Part shown: piece by piece, positions 26,133 through 34,700 of the stretch
Layout of the letters: every line of letters starts with the position of its first letter
Position numbering within the stretch: the first letter of the stretch is position 1
Origin: SAR202 cluster bacterium bin22
Lineage (GTDB): Bacteria; Chloroflexota; Dehalococcoidia; Lucifugimonadales; UBA3495
Reading direction: 5' to 3'
Assembly: GCA_002238505.1 (NCBI GenBank)
Contig: MPMM01000016.1
Location: 1-64,000 of the forward strand
Length of the DNA stretch: 64,000 bases
Made by a program: the position numbers and the translations under genes
Notes under the pieces: model-generated
What the model was told of the DNA's origin: nothing
The model's input: the letters and a program-made list of their open reading frames with translations, nothing else
The model's database searches: none

Positions 26133-26636
26133 TCAACCCTCGCCACGTAAATGGAAGGACCCAGGGAAATGGGCAAGCGTGCTCCCCCGGCGACAATGCC
26201 GGCCATGCCCTGGAGTAATGAGAGGCAAAGGAACAAAGCCCGGCCACAGCCCGTTCCGGACAAGAGAGTGCCAATCCGCTGTTGCGGCACAGAGGACAAG
26301 GCGGGAAGGGAACGCCGGCGGGAAGGTCTCATACCGCGACGCCGTCCGAGGCGTGTTCAAGTTTCCCGGATCCACTCCTATCGTCGGCGCGCCGCTGCCC
26401 GGGAGCTGCCCACGGACTGGATCGCCACCGTAAGAGTGCGGGTCAGCCTGCGATGCGCCGTTTCTTTGCTGCTGTATGAAGCGTCGAAGAAGAGATCTGA
26501 CGGCCCAGTCTTCCTGCTCCCGCTGCGCGGGTGGGTCCTGGGCAAATGCGGTATAGCCCGCCGTTACCAGGCAGGCAAGAACCGGGACTGTCAGAGGTGA
26601 GGCAAGTTTAATCAAGGAATGCAGGGAACTTGCCAA
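26133..26636 (-). CDS. Possible small secreted protein coupled to the cadherin-like gene
   Basis: The frame gives 167 residues from TTG 26636. The N-terminus (IKLASPLTVPVLACLVTAGY, then TAFAQ) looks like a signal peptide, and a polar segment follows. The last 60 residues look like non-coding translation. The TGA at 26135-26133 is one base away from the GTG chosen for the giant gene, an arrangement typical of translational coupling. There is no good ribosome-binding site for the TTG. It could be a leader gene, or a decayed gene that only happens to reach the start of the next one. Confidence 0.35.
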   Translation of the reverse strand: MASSLHSLIKLASPLTVPVLACLVTAGYTAFAQDPPAQREQEDWAVRSLLRRFIQQQRNGASQADPHSYGGDPVRGQLPGSGAPTIGVDPGNLNTPRTASRYETFPPAFPSRLVLCAATADWHSLVRNGLWPGFVPLPLITPGHGRHCRRGSTLAHFPGSFHLRGEG

Positions 26637-27281
26637 TCGTTAGATTGGAGGGTCCTTCCTATGGAGTTGTCAATTTCATCACAGCGTTTCCATCCGCCCC
26701 GGGCACAGCGCCACCCCGGCATAAAGAGACCGGTACGGAAAGATGAAGCGCCGGTCGATAGAACTTTCTATCGGTCCTTCGGGAGCTATTCCGGAAATGT
26801 CCGCGAAACCGTTACGTCCTCCGCAGCGTCGGTATCCGCTCGTCAAAGGCGGTTGGCATTCCCGCATCGTCCAGGTCCGGGCTGGCTTCCGGTTTAAACC
26901 CGGCCCTGGAAACCCTCGCAAGCGGGGTTTCCCTGCCTGCAGGATCGCGTCCAGCCAATCTGGATCAAGGGAATCCGCAGACCCCGCCTGTGTCGGGCAG
27001 CGCCAGAACCTCAGAGATGTTACCGCTCCTGAAAGCCAATTCAACTGTTTGGAAGCCGTAACCGCGAGAACATGCGCATATTCCGGCCGCCGCATCACTC
27101 TTCCCCCCGCCTCACCTTGCCTCTCGAGGTATAAGAATGAAGCATTTGTGGATACCCTCGAATCAATAGGCAACCCCCAACCCGCCCTAAAATAGACGGT
27201 ATCGGCCGGCCCTCTTCCTCGTTCGTACCAGGGACGGTGAATAATGACACCCCAGGACGGCGTCTATATGGCCCTTCCCTG
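26637..27281. other. Intergenic region without a credible gene
   Basis: Overlapping frames on both strands reach about 150 codons, but none has a ribosome-binding site, protein-like composition or a known motif. A small perfect stem CGATAGAA/TTCTATCG occurs at about 26755-26772. The stretch separates the divergent cadherin-like and CMD-family genes, so promoters for both are expected here. Confidence 0.4.
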
Positions 27282-27290
27282 TGCTAGAAT
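27282..27290 (+). promoter_or_regulatory. Possible extended -10 promoter of the CMD-family gene
   Basis: TGC directly precedes TAGAAT (27285-27290), an extended -10 form; the -35 region is weak. The CDS starts 90 bases downstream. Confidence 0.35.
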
Positions 27291-27379
27291 TGCGGACAAG
27301 TACGTAAGGCGATAGTGTTGAGATTTGTACCGGTCGCAATACTCGCTAAAGATTTGGACTTTCAGCAGGAGAGACATTC

Positions 27380-27934
27380 ATGTCAAGACTGACGCCCATA
27401 ACCAGGCGAGAACAGGTGAGTGGAGACGCATTAGCAGCCTTCGACGCCATCATAGAGTCCAGGAACTCCATCAACGGACCTCATTCGATGATGATGTATG
27501 CACCGGAAGTTGCCCGTTGTTCTACAGCCCTCAGCGACTCCCTGCGCTTTGGTGGTAATCTGTCCGACCATGACACTGAATTGGCGATAATTACCGCCGC
27601 CCGCCACTGGGATTGCGAATATGTGTGGGCCTCCCATTCCGCCGCGGCGTTGCGGGCGGGGGCTCGGCCCGAGGCAGTGGAGATAATCGCCAATGGAGGT
27701 AGCCTGGAGGGTCTCACCAGAGAAGAGGCGATAATCGTCCGCTACGGACGGGAATTGATGGACGACCACCAGGTTTCCCAGGAGACTTTTGATGCGGCCC
27801 TGGCGCAATTTGGCGAGGCTAATACCATCGTCCTGGGAGCGCTGATGGGCTACTATTCGTTCATCAGTTGCACCTTGCTCGGCACGGACATGCGACCGGC
27901 CGAAGGCTCCCCAGTTTTGCCGAAACGGGCATAG
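27380..27934 (+). CDS. Carboxymuconolactone decarboxylase (CMD) family protein
   Basis: The product has 184 residues; the ATG follows AGGAG. It is an all-helical CMD/AhpD-type protein: the core helix reads HWDCEYVWASHSAAALRAG, with the E-x(2)-W-x(2)-H pattern typical of gamma-CMD-like members, and GLTREEAIIVRYGRELM follows. The Cys-x-x-Cys of AhpD peroxidases is absent, so disulfide-based peroxidase chemistry is unlikely. These proteins act on lactones or related small molecules, often in aromatic degradation, but many have no assigned reaction. It is monocistronic, with a strong hairpin after the stop. Confidence 0.8.
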   Translation: MSRLTPITRREQVSGDALAAFDAIIESRNSINGPHSMMMYAPEVARCSTALSDSLRFGGNLSDHDTELAIITAARHWDCEYVWASHSAAALRAGARPEAVEIIANGGSLEGLTREEAIIVRYGRELMDDHQVSQETFDAALAQFGEANTIVLGALMGYYSFISCTLLGTDMRPAEGSPVLPKRA

Positions 27935-27949
27935 CAGGTATAAATCGAA

Positions 27950-27978
27950 GTGCCAGGGGTTATTCCAACCCCTGGCAC
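27950..27978. terminator. Bidirectional terminator
   Basis: GTGCCAGGGGTT pairs perfectly with AACCCCTGGCAC around a 5-base loop, between the convergent CMD and methyltransferase genes. Confidence 0.75.
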
Positions 27979-28054
27979 ACGATTTCCCGGAAAGTGACCC
28001 CAGCATGCCCTGGGGTTCATCGGCGGCGTTGCCGCCCATCCATCGCGGGAAAAT

Positions 28055-28888
28055 CTACGCGGGCTTGGATGCCACAAACATCGCCCAGCCGATGTAGCCA
28101 GCATTGGCCGAGTTAACCCAGAAGGAAAGGGCCTCCAGGGTACGGTCAATTGTCTCCGCCCCGATGCGCGGCAGGAGCGCTTCCCGATTTTCCCCCAGCC
28201 GGTCCCGTACCCAGCCATAGGAGCGGGCTACGTGCTCGGACCAGTCTTCCTCCCTGCTCACGGGGAGATCCAGCCCGGCCAGGGCTGACCGGTAATCGTC
28301 AATGTCCCACATATCGGGCGACTTCACCCGGTCATAAATCCTTTCCCGGTCCTCGGCCGGCGTGTCCCGACGCACCAGTACGTCAGTAAAGATAAGGGAA
28401 CCCCCCGGCTGCAATACACGACGGCATTCCGACAGCACGGCGTTCTTGTCTGCGGCGTGCAGGAACGCCTCCTGGCTCCAGACCACGTCGTACGCGCCTT
28501 CGGAGTAACCCAGGCTGTGGAAATCCCCATACTCGAAGCTCAAGAGGTGGGACAGTCCCGCCTCGGAGGCCCGCTGGCGAGCCAGGTCAAGTTCCTTTTC
28601 ACTGATGTTAGTGCCCGTTACGTGGCAACCGAAGTTCGCGGCCAGGTACCGGGCCGTCGAACCATAGCCACAACCCAGATCCAGAACCCGCGTGTCCGGT
28701 CCCAGTGTCACCGCCCCGGCCATAATCTCATTGGTATGCTCCATCGCTTCCGGATGGGAGCAGTCGTCGCTGCAAGGCACTCCCAAATGGAGATTGTCGC
28801 CCCAGATGGTGCGGTAGATCTCGTCGGCAGGTCCGTCATAATAGGCTTGGGTGCTGGAAACAATTGAACTGATGTCCCGTCCATCCAT
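28055..28888 (-). CDS. SAM-dependent methyltransferase, sarcosine/dimethylglycine type
   Basis: The product has 277 residues from ATG 28888. The class I SAM-binding motif is VLDLGCGYGSTARYLA, with the acidic residue of motif II in TGTNISEKEL and motif III in YDVVWSQEAFLH. The N-terminal phrase YYDGPADEIYRTIWGDNLHL matches the start of sarcosine/dimethylglycine N-methyltransferases that complete glycine betaine synthesis. A betaine-forming role would suit a saline habitat. No glycine/sarcosine methyltransferase partner is in the window, so substrate assignment is tentative; other small-molecule methyltransferases share this layout. Confidence 0.75.
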   Translation of the reverse strand: MDGRDISSIVSSTQAYYDGPADEIYRTIWGDNLHLGVPCSDDCSHPEAMEHTNEIMAGAVTLGPDTRVLDLGCGYGSTARYLAANFGCHVTGTNISEKELDLARQRASEAGLSHLLSFEYGDFHSLGYSEGAYDVVWSQEAFLHAADKNAVLSECRRVLQPGGSLIFTDVLVRRDTPAEDRERIYDRVKSPDMWDIDDYRSALAGLDLPVSREEDWSEHVARSYGWVRDRLGENREALLPRIGAETIDRTLEALSFWVNSANAGYIGWAMFVASKPA

Positions 28889-29183
28889 AAACCTCGACTC
28901 CTCTGAACGCCGTATATTGTGCGGGCCCAGTCACCGTTTACAGCCCGCCCCAGGGGGCACAGTGAGCCACAGGGGTAACCAGCAAGTGGGGATGTCACAA
29001 CAACCGGTTTAGACTCAATACTGCCGCTGCCCCTGGGGAATAGTTGTTAGCTGGGTAACGGGCTCGCCCTCGTCCTGACCCCGACTCTCCAACTACTCTT
29101 CTGCCTGGTCACGGACATCAGGAAAACCGGTTCAGCTGCTATGGACCGCCGTCCCCGATTCCGCCGCCGTCATTACGCCGCCG
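28889..29183. other. Intergenic, no feature recognised
   Basis: About 295 bases between two minus-strand genes. It should contain the methyltransferase promoter, but no clear -35/-10 pair or hairpin stands out. Confidence 0.4.
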
Positions 29184-29690
29184 TCACTCCGCCGAAATCG
29201 ACAACCCCTCTATGAACTCAAGCCCCGGCAGCTTCTCCAGTTCCCGGGGAGCCATCTTCAGCTTGCCCGACCGGCTGCCCGCCCCCAGGATGATGTAGTC
29301 CATCTCCATCAGGCGCGCGTCAGCGTATATTGGCAACCCCTCCGGCAGCGCCAGAGCCGTAACCCCGCCGATCATCATCCCAGTCACGTCCCTGGTCTCC
29401 TCCGCCGAGGCGAACGACGCCCGCGACACGCCCATCAGCCCGCGCACTCGCTTGTTCACATCCAGCCGGTCGCAGGCCCGCACTATCCCCGCGCAGTGCG
29501 CCGCTGGCCCCCGCTTGCTGGCCACTATAATCGTATTGGCGGAATGGGGCAGGTCATACCCGTACTGCTGGCAGAAGTCCGCCGTGTCGCCGTACTGCGG
29601 GTCGATCTCGATCCATTCCCAGCCCGCGATCCCCAGTTCCTCCAGCGCCGTCCTTACTCGCCCTTCAATCTCTTCAGGTGTACTCATCAT
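29184..29690 (-). CDS. YbaK/ProX-type aminoacyl-tRNA deacylase-like protein
   Basis: The product has 168 residues. Two adjacent ATGs (29690 and 29687) follow GAGGGGAAGG; a frame extension upstream is not supported. The fold-defining segments are present: ANTIIVASKRGPAAHCAGIV, a lysine-arginine segment (NKRVRGLMGVSRASFA) and VTGMMIGGVTALALPEGLPI, as in the YbaK/aaRS-associated editing domain. Members hydrolyse mischarged tRNA (for example Cys-tRNA-Pro) in trans. The specificity of this one cannot be assigned. The divergent PLP enzyme gene starts 208 bases away, so the two may share a control region. Confidence 0.75.
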   Translation of the reverse strand: MMSTPEEIEGRVRTALEELGIAGWEWIEIDPQYGDTADFCQQYGYDLPHSANTIIVASKRGPAAHCAGIVRACDRLDVNKRVRGLMGVSRASFASAEETRDVTGMMIGGVTALALPEGLPIYADARLMEMDYIILGAGSRSGKLKMAPRELEKLPGLEFIEGLSISAE

Positions 29691-29898
29691 CCTTCCCCTC
29701 GACGGGATTTCGCAGGCTGCCAGGCCGGGCTTCCTGTATCCGCAATTCCCGAACGGGAGTCCGCACTTCAATCCTGGCACGCCCGCCGCACGAAAGGTTA
29801 CCACACGTCCCTGCCCAGGGCGCGCTTGTTATAATGGCCCGTGAATCAGGGCACCCCAAGGCCCCCCGTGCCAGCTGTCCAGTAATCAGGAGGAAGCC

Positions 29899-31047
29899 GT
29901 GGCAAACACCAACAATGCGTGGGACGTCGGTTCGGTCCACCAACGGCTGGGTGTGACGCCCATTATTAACGCCGCCGGATCCATTACCCGGCTGGGCGGC
30001 TCTCGTACTCGCCCCGAGACCCTCCAGCTGATGTCCCAGGCTGCCCGGGTGATGGTCAACATCGACGACCTGAACCGCGCCGCCGGTAAGGAACTTGCCC
30101 GCTTAACCGGGGCCGAGGCCGGATTCGTCTGCAGCGGCGCCGCCGGCGGCCTGGTCCTGCAGGCTGCGGCGGTCATCGCGGGCAACGACCCCGTGAAGAT
30201 GCGCCAGCTTCCCAACACCGACGGCCTCAAGAACGAAATCGTCATCCACACCATGCACCGCTTCCCCTACGACCAGGCCTACCGCGCCGCCGGCGCCCAT
30301 CTCGTGGAGTTTGGCGATTACCTCTTTGCTCACCCCTGGCAACTGGAAGGCGCCATCAACGAGCGCACCGCCGCCGTCGCCTACCTGGTTGCGCCCTTCT
30401 CCAGCAACAAGGTGCTGCCCCTGGAACGTGTCTGCGAGATCGCCCACGCCCGCGACGTCCCCGTTATCGTCGACGCCGCTTCCATGCTGCCGCCCCGCGC
30501 CAACTTGTACCGTTACCTTCGCGACGGTGCGGACATGGTGGTTTACAGCGGCGGCAAGGGCATTCGCGGACCTCAGGGCTCGGGCATACTGGTTGGCCGC
30601 GCCGACCTCATCGAGGCAGCGGCCGCCCAGGCCAACCCTGCCCAGTTCCTCGGTCGCGGCATGAAGGTGGCAAAGGAGGAGGTCATCGGACTGGTGGCGT
30701 CCCTGGCAGCTTTCGTTGAAGAAGACGAGGCCGCGGAGATGGAGGCATACCGGGCCATGGTCCAGCCCGTTGTCGATGCGCTGGTGGAATTGCCCGGCCT
30801 GCGGGTGACCCTTGAGCACGACCGCGTCAATTACCTGTTGCCCCAGGCCGCTATATACGTCACCGATGATTGGCGGGGACCCTCTCGGGATGCCGTATTA
30901 GCCGCCCTGGAGCAGGGCAACCCTCAGATTCACCTCCAAACGCTGGCTGGCCCTCAGGAACTGGCCGTGGACCCGCTTAACCTCACCGAGGCAGAGGTCG
31001 AGACCGTAATTCGTCGCCTGCGGGAAGAACTGACCAGGCAGGGCTAG
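29899..31047 (+). CDS. SelA/DgaE-like PLP-dependent enzyme
   Basis: The product has 382 residues with a GTG start after AGGAGGAA. It is a fold-type I PLP enzyme: VPVIVDAASMLPP supplies the cofactor-binding Asp, and MVVYSGGKGIRGPQGSG carries the Schiff-base Lys. The N-terminal INAAGSITRLGGSR matches the DgaE (2-amino-2-deoxygluconate-6-phosphate ammonia-lyase)/SelA-like group. It is shorter than true selenocysteine synthases (about 460 residues) and lacks their N-terminal domain, so a lyase acting on an amino sugar or hydroxy-amino acid is more likely than Sec synthesis. No kinase or transporter partner is adjacent. Confidence 0.8.
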   Translation: MANTNNAWDVGSVHQRLGVTPIINAAGSITRLGGSRTRPETLQLMSQAARVMVNIDDLNRAAGKELARLTGAEAGFVCSGAAGGLVLQAAAVIAGNDPVKMRQLPNTDGLKNEIVIHTMHRFPYDQAYRAAGAHLVEFGDYLFAHPWQLEGAINERTAAVAYLVAPFSSNKVLPLERVCEIAHARDVPVIVDAASMLPPRANLYRYLRDGADMVVYSGGKGIRGPQGSGILVGRADLIEAAAAQANPAQFLGRGMKVAKEEVIGLVASLAAFVEEDEAAEMEAYRAMVQPVVDALVELPGLRVTLEHDRVNYLLPQAAIYVTDDWRGPSRDAVLAALEQGNPQIHLQTLAGPQELAVDPLNLTEAEVETVIRRLREELTRQG

Positions 31048-31079
31048 GGGCATTCGGTTATTCGGGAGAGTCCATTGCT

Positions 31080-31345
31080 CCGTTCCCCCCGAGCCTGCCG
31101 AAGGGCCTCAAATCTCCGCCACACAACAAGGCCGGGGAAACCCTATCATCGCCGTCGGCAGGCTCTCCGCCATGCAGTCATGCCCCCCTGACCGCCAACC
31201 ATGTTGCCCTGAGCCTGCCGAAGGGCCTCAACTCTCCGCCACGTTACAAGGCCAGGGAAACTCAGTCATCGCCATCGGCAGTCTCTCCGCAATGCAGTCA
31301 TGTCGCCCTGAGCCTGCCGAAGGGCCTCAAAACCTTCCTGCCTCT
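31080..31345. repeat. Degenerate tandem repeat array
   Basis: GAGCCTGCCGAAGGGCCTC begins at 31091, 31211 and 31310, with similar sequence between (CTCTCCGCCA.., ATGCAGTCATG). That gives two units of about 120 and 99 bases and a third that is cut short. The family recurs at 10563, 10703 and about 50165-50335. The frames through it are artefacts. Downstream at about 31497-31525 is a TCGTCTTTCCCGC-GCAGGCGGGAATCC hairpin unit related to the elements at 43587 and 52384. Confidence 0.65.
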
Positions 31346-31640
31346 CCGGTTGCAGGTCCGAAAGCTGGTTTGCGGGATGGTGCCTGGGTTCCTTTATCCT
31401 TGCGGAACCGCCATTTCCCTGAAGCGCGATTGCCCTGGTTCAGGTCGCAGGGCTATCGCATGAATTCTGACTCGGTCCCATCACCCCTCCTGTCGTCTTT
31501 CCCGCGCAGGCGGGAATCCAGACCCCCATCGTATGTTCCCCACAATATCCTGTTGACCGTTCCCTGGAAGTTTGGCCAATTTGGCGCTCATGCGTTTGCC
31601 CCGGTTCAGGTTGCCTCCTTACTGATACCACAGCTCGTCA

Positions 31641-31650
31641 CTGATATAAT
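31641..31650 (+). promoter_or_regulatory. Likely PKS promoter
   Basis: TGA-TATAAT (TATAAT at 31645-31650) gives a perfect extended -10 element; no good -35 is visible. The PKS ATG lies 102 bases downstream. Confidence 0.45.
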
Positions 31651-31752
31651 TATTGGGGCGGCGCGACATACTCCCCCTGCGCCCACTCAACCCCCATGTC
31701 CCTTAACCCTGGTTACTGATTCTCCCTTCCAACCCTTTTTTGTGTGCATGAA

Positions 31753-34700
31753 ATGAACAACTCAGATATCACCGCCTCTCCCCAGTTGCCAACCGGTCCG
31801 GCCTCCGGCAGTACGGAACGCAGGGACGTCCCGCGCCCGGAACCCATTGCCGTCGTGGGCATGGCCTGCAAATTCCCCGGCGCCCCCAGCATTGAGTCCC
31901 TTTGGCAACTGCTGGAGAGGGGCGGAAACGCCATCACCGAGGGCGATCCCGGCTCCGGTATCGGCCGCATCGGCCAGTTCTACCCCAGGTCCGCCGCCCA
32001 GTACCCCGCCTGCCGCTATGCCGCCCTGGTGGATGATATTGACCTGTTTGACGCAGAGTTCTTCCGCATATCACCCGCAGAGGCCCAACTGCTGGACCCC
32101 CAGCAGCGGATGACCCTCGAGACCTGCTGGCAGGCGTTGGAAAATGCCGGTATCGACCCGGACAGCCTCAGAAATACCCGCAGCGGCGCATTTATTGGCA
32201 TATCCAATAACGACTACCGGGGAATGAACCTGGCTTTCGCCAGCCAGATAAGCGAGCCCGCCGCCAGTCTCTATGCCGTCAGCGGGACTTCTTTCAACAC
32301 CATCGCCGGAAGGGTGGCCTACGTCCTGGGCCTCGAGGGACCTGTCATTGCCCTGGATACCGCCTGCTCGTCTTCACTGGTTGCGGTGCACCAGGCCGTT
32401 TCGTCTCTCCGCCAGCGCGAGGCGGACCTGATGCTGGTGGGCGGAGCCCAGGCCATTTTCAACGGCCGCCTTACCCAGCTTCGCGCCCAGGCCGGCATGC
32501 TCTCTCCCGACGGTCAGTGCAAGGCCTTCGATGCGTCCGCCAACGGTTTTGTGCGTGGCGAGGGCTGCGGAGTAATTGTGCTGAAACGGCTCAGCGATGC
32601 CGAGGCCGATGGCGACCCCATCTGGGGCATCATCCTGGGCTCGGCCATTAACCAGGACGGCGCCAGCGCCGGCATGACAGTGCCCAGCGCGCCGGCCCAG
32701 GTTGGCGTCATTGAGGACGCTCTCCTCCAGGCCGGCGTTGCTCCAGCCGACGTGGACTACCTGGAAGCCCACGGCACCGGTACCGAGGTGGGCGACCCCA
32801 TCGAGTTGAACTCCGCCGCCCAGGCCTATGGCAAGGGTCGTGACCCGGCCCGGCCCCTGCTGGTGGGTTCCATCAAGACCAACATGGGCCACCTGGAACC
32901 GACGGCCGGCCTGGCCGGCATGATGAAGGCCCTGCTGTCCATGCGCCACGGCGTTATCCCCAGGCACCTGCACTTTGATAACCCCAGCCCCCGGGTTGAC
33001 TGGGCCAGCCTGCCCATGCGGATTACCGACGAGAAAACCGACTGGCCCCTCGCCGGTCACCGGCCGCCCCGGGCGGGTATAAGTTCCTACGGCTGGTCGG
33101 GCACCAATGCTCACGTCATTGTTGAGGGCTACGGCCCGCCCTCCCTGCCAAATACGGCAAAAGAGGCCGTGGCCTGGCCCGTTGCCGCCGCCGCGCCCGT
33201 CCAGCAACTCTCCCCGGGGAGCGAACAACAACCGCCCGAGACCGGCAATGAGACAGTGGAACGGCCCGCCCGTATCCTCCCCCTTTCCGGAAAATCCCAA
33301 GCGGCCCTTCGGGACTCGGCCAGGAATTACCTGTCCTGGCTGGACGATTGCGGCAGGGAATCCTTGCTTGCCGACCTGGCCTGGTCCGCCAGCGTGTCCC
33401 GCAGCCACTTCGACTTCCGGGACGGCGTGGTCTTTCGGGATGCCGATTCCCTCCGGAGCGGTTTGGAAGCCATCGCCAACGCCCCGGATACCGCCGCGTC
33501 CCCCAGGGCCGCCCGGGTTGCCTTTGTTTACACCGGGCAGGGCAACCAGTGGGTGGGCATGGGGGAGTCCCTGTACCGGCAGGAACCCGTATTTCGTGAG
33601 GTATTGGACCGTTGCGACCGGTACATCCTCGAAGAGCGGGGAACGTCCCTGCTGGACGTGATGTTCGGTCGCCCCGGCGCTGAAGCCGATCTGGACGAAC
33701 CCCGGTGGACCCAGCCCGCCATTTATACCCTGGAGTGCGCCCTTACCGCCCTGTGGCGCAGCGTGGGCATCGAGCCCGTCGCCGTCCTGGGCCACAGCCT
33801 CGGGGAGATTGCCGCCGCCCAGGCAGCCGGCGTGTTCACCCTGGAGGAAGGAATGAAGTTCGCCTCCGCCCGGGGACGCCTGATGGGAGACCTGCCGGCT
33901 GCCGGGGCCATGGCCGCCATTTTTGCCCCCGCAGACCGAGTGGCTGCAGCCGTGTCCGACTGGCAGGCGGCCCACGCCGGTTCCAGCCTTTGCATCGGCG
34001 TGGACAACGGCGCCCACCAGGTCATCAGCGGGCCGGAAAAGGAGATTCACGCCCTGGCCGACCAGCTCGAATCCAACCGCGTCCGCCTGAGGCGTCTTCG
34101 CCCCACCGCCCCCCCCCAGGCCACCGGCGGGCCGGAAAAGGAGATTCACGCCCTGGCCGACCAGCTCGAATCCAACGGCGTCAGCCTGAGGCGTCTTCGC
34201 CCCAGCCCCGCCTACCACAGCCCCCTTGTGGAGCCGGCCCTGGACGAGCTGCAGGCCGTCTTCGACGACATCGCGGTTTCTCCCCCCTCTGTGTCCCTGG
34301 TCAGCAACGTCACTGGCAAGCCCGTAGCGGATGAGCAGGGGATGGACGGCGCCTACTGGCGGCGGCACGCCCGGCAGCCCGTCCAGTTCCGTGGTTGCGT
34401 CGAAACCCTGGCCTCCGACCTGGACGTGGACGCGGTGATTGAGCTTGGACCTCACGCCATTCTCGGGCCCCTGGTCTCCCTCAACTGGCCCCCGGGCACA
34501 GCCACTGCCGACACGCCGCTGGTGCTGCAGAGTTTCCTGCGCCCCTCCTTCGATGGTTCCGAGCCCGAGCGGGCGGACGCCTTTGTCAGCGCCGTGGCCG
34601 GGGCCTACCGCGCGGGTCTGCCGGTGAACTTCCGGGCCCTGTTTGCCGGCGAAAGTCGCCGGAAGATTAAAATCCCCGGATACCCCTTCCAGCGTCGCCG

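Noticed and set aside
26679-27195. Overlapping ORFs of about 150 codons on both strands
   Set aside because: No ribosome-binding site, no motif, and both strands are equally open, as expected by chance at this GC content.
29899-31047. True selenocysteine synthase (selA)
   Set aside because: Length and the missing N-terminal domain fit DgaE-like enzymes better, and no intact selC, selB or selD is visible; the UCA relic at 1138 is too degenerate to support it.
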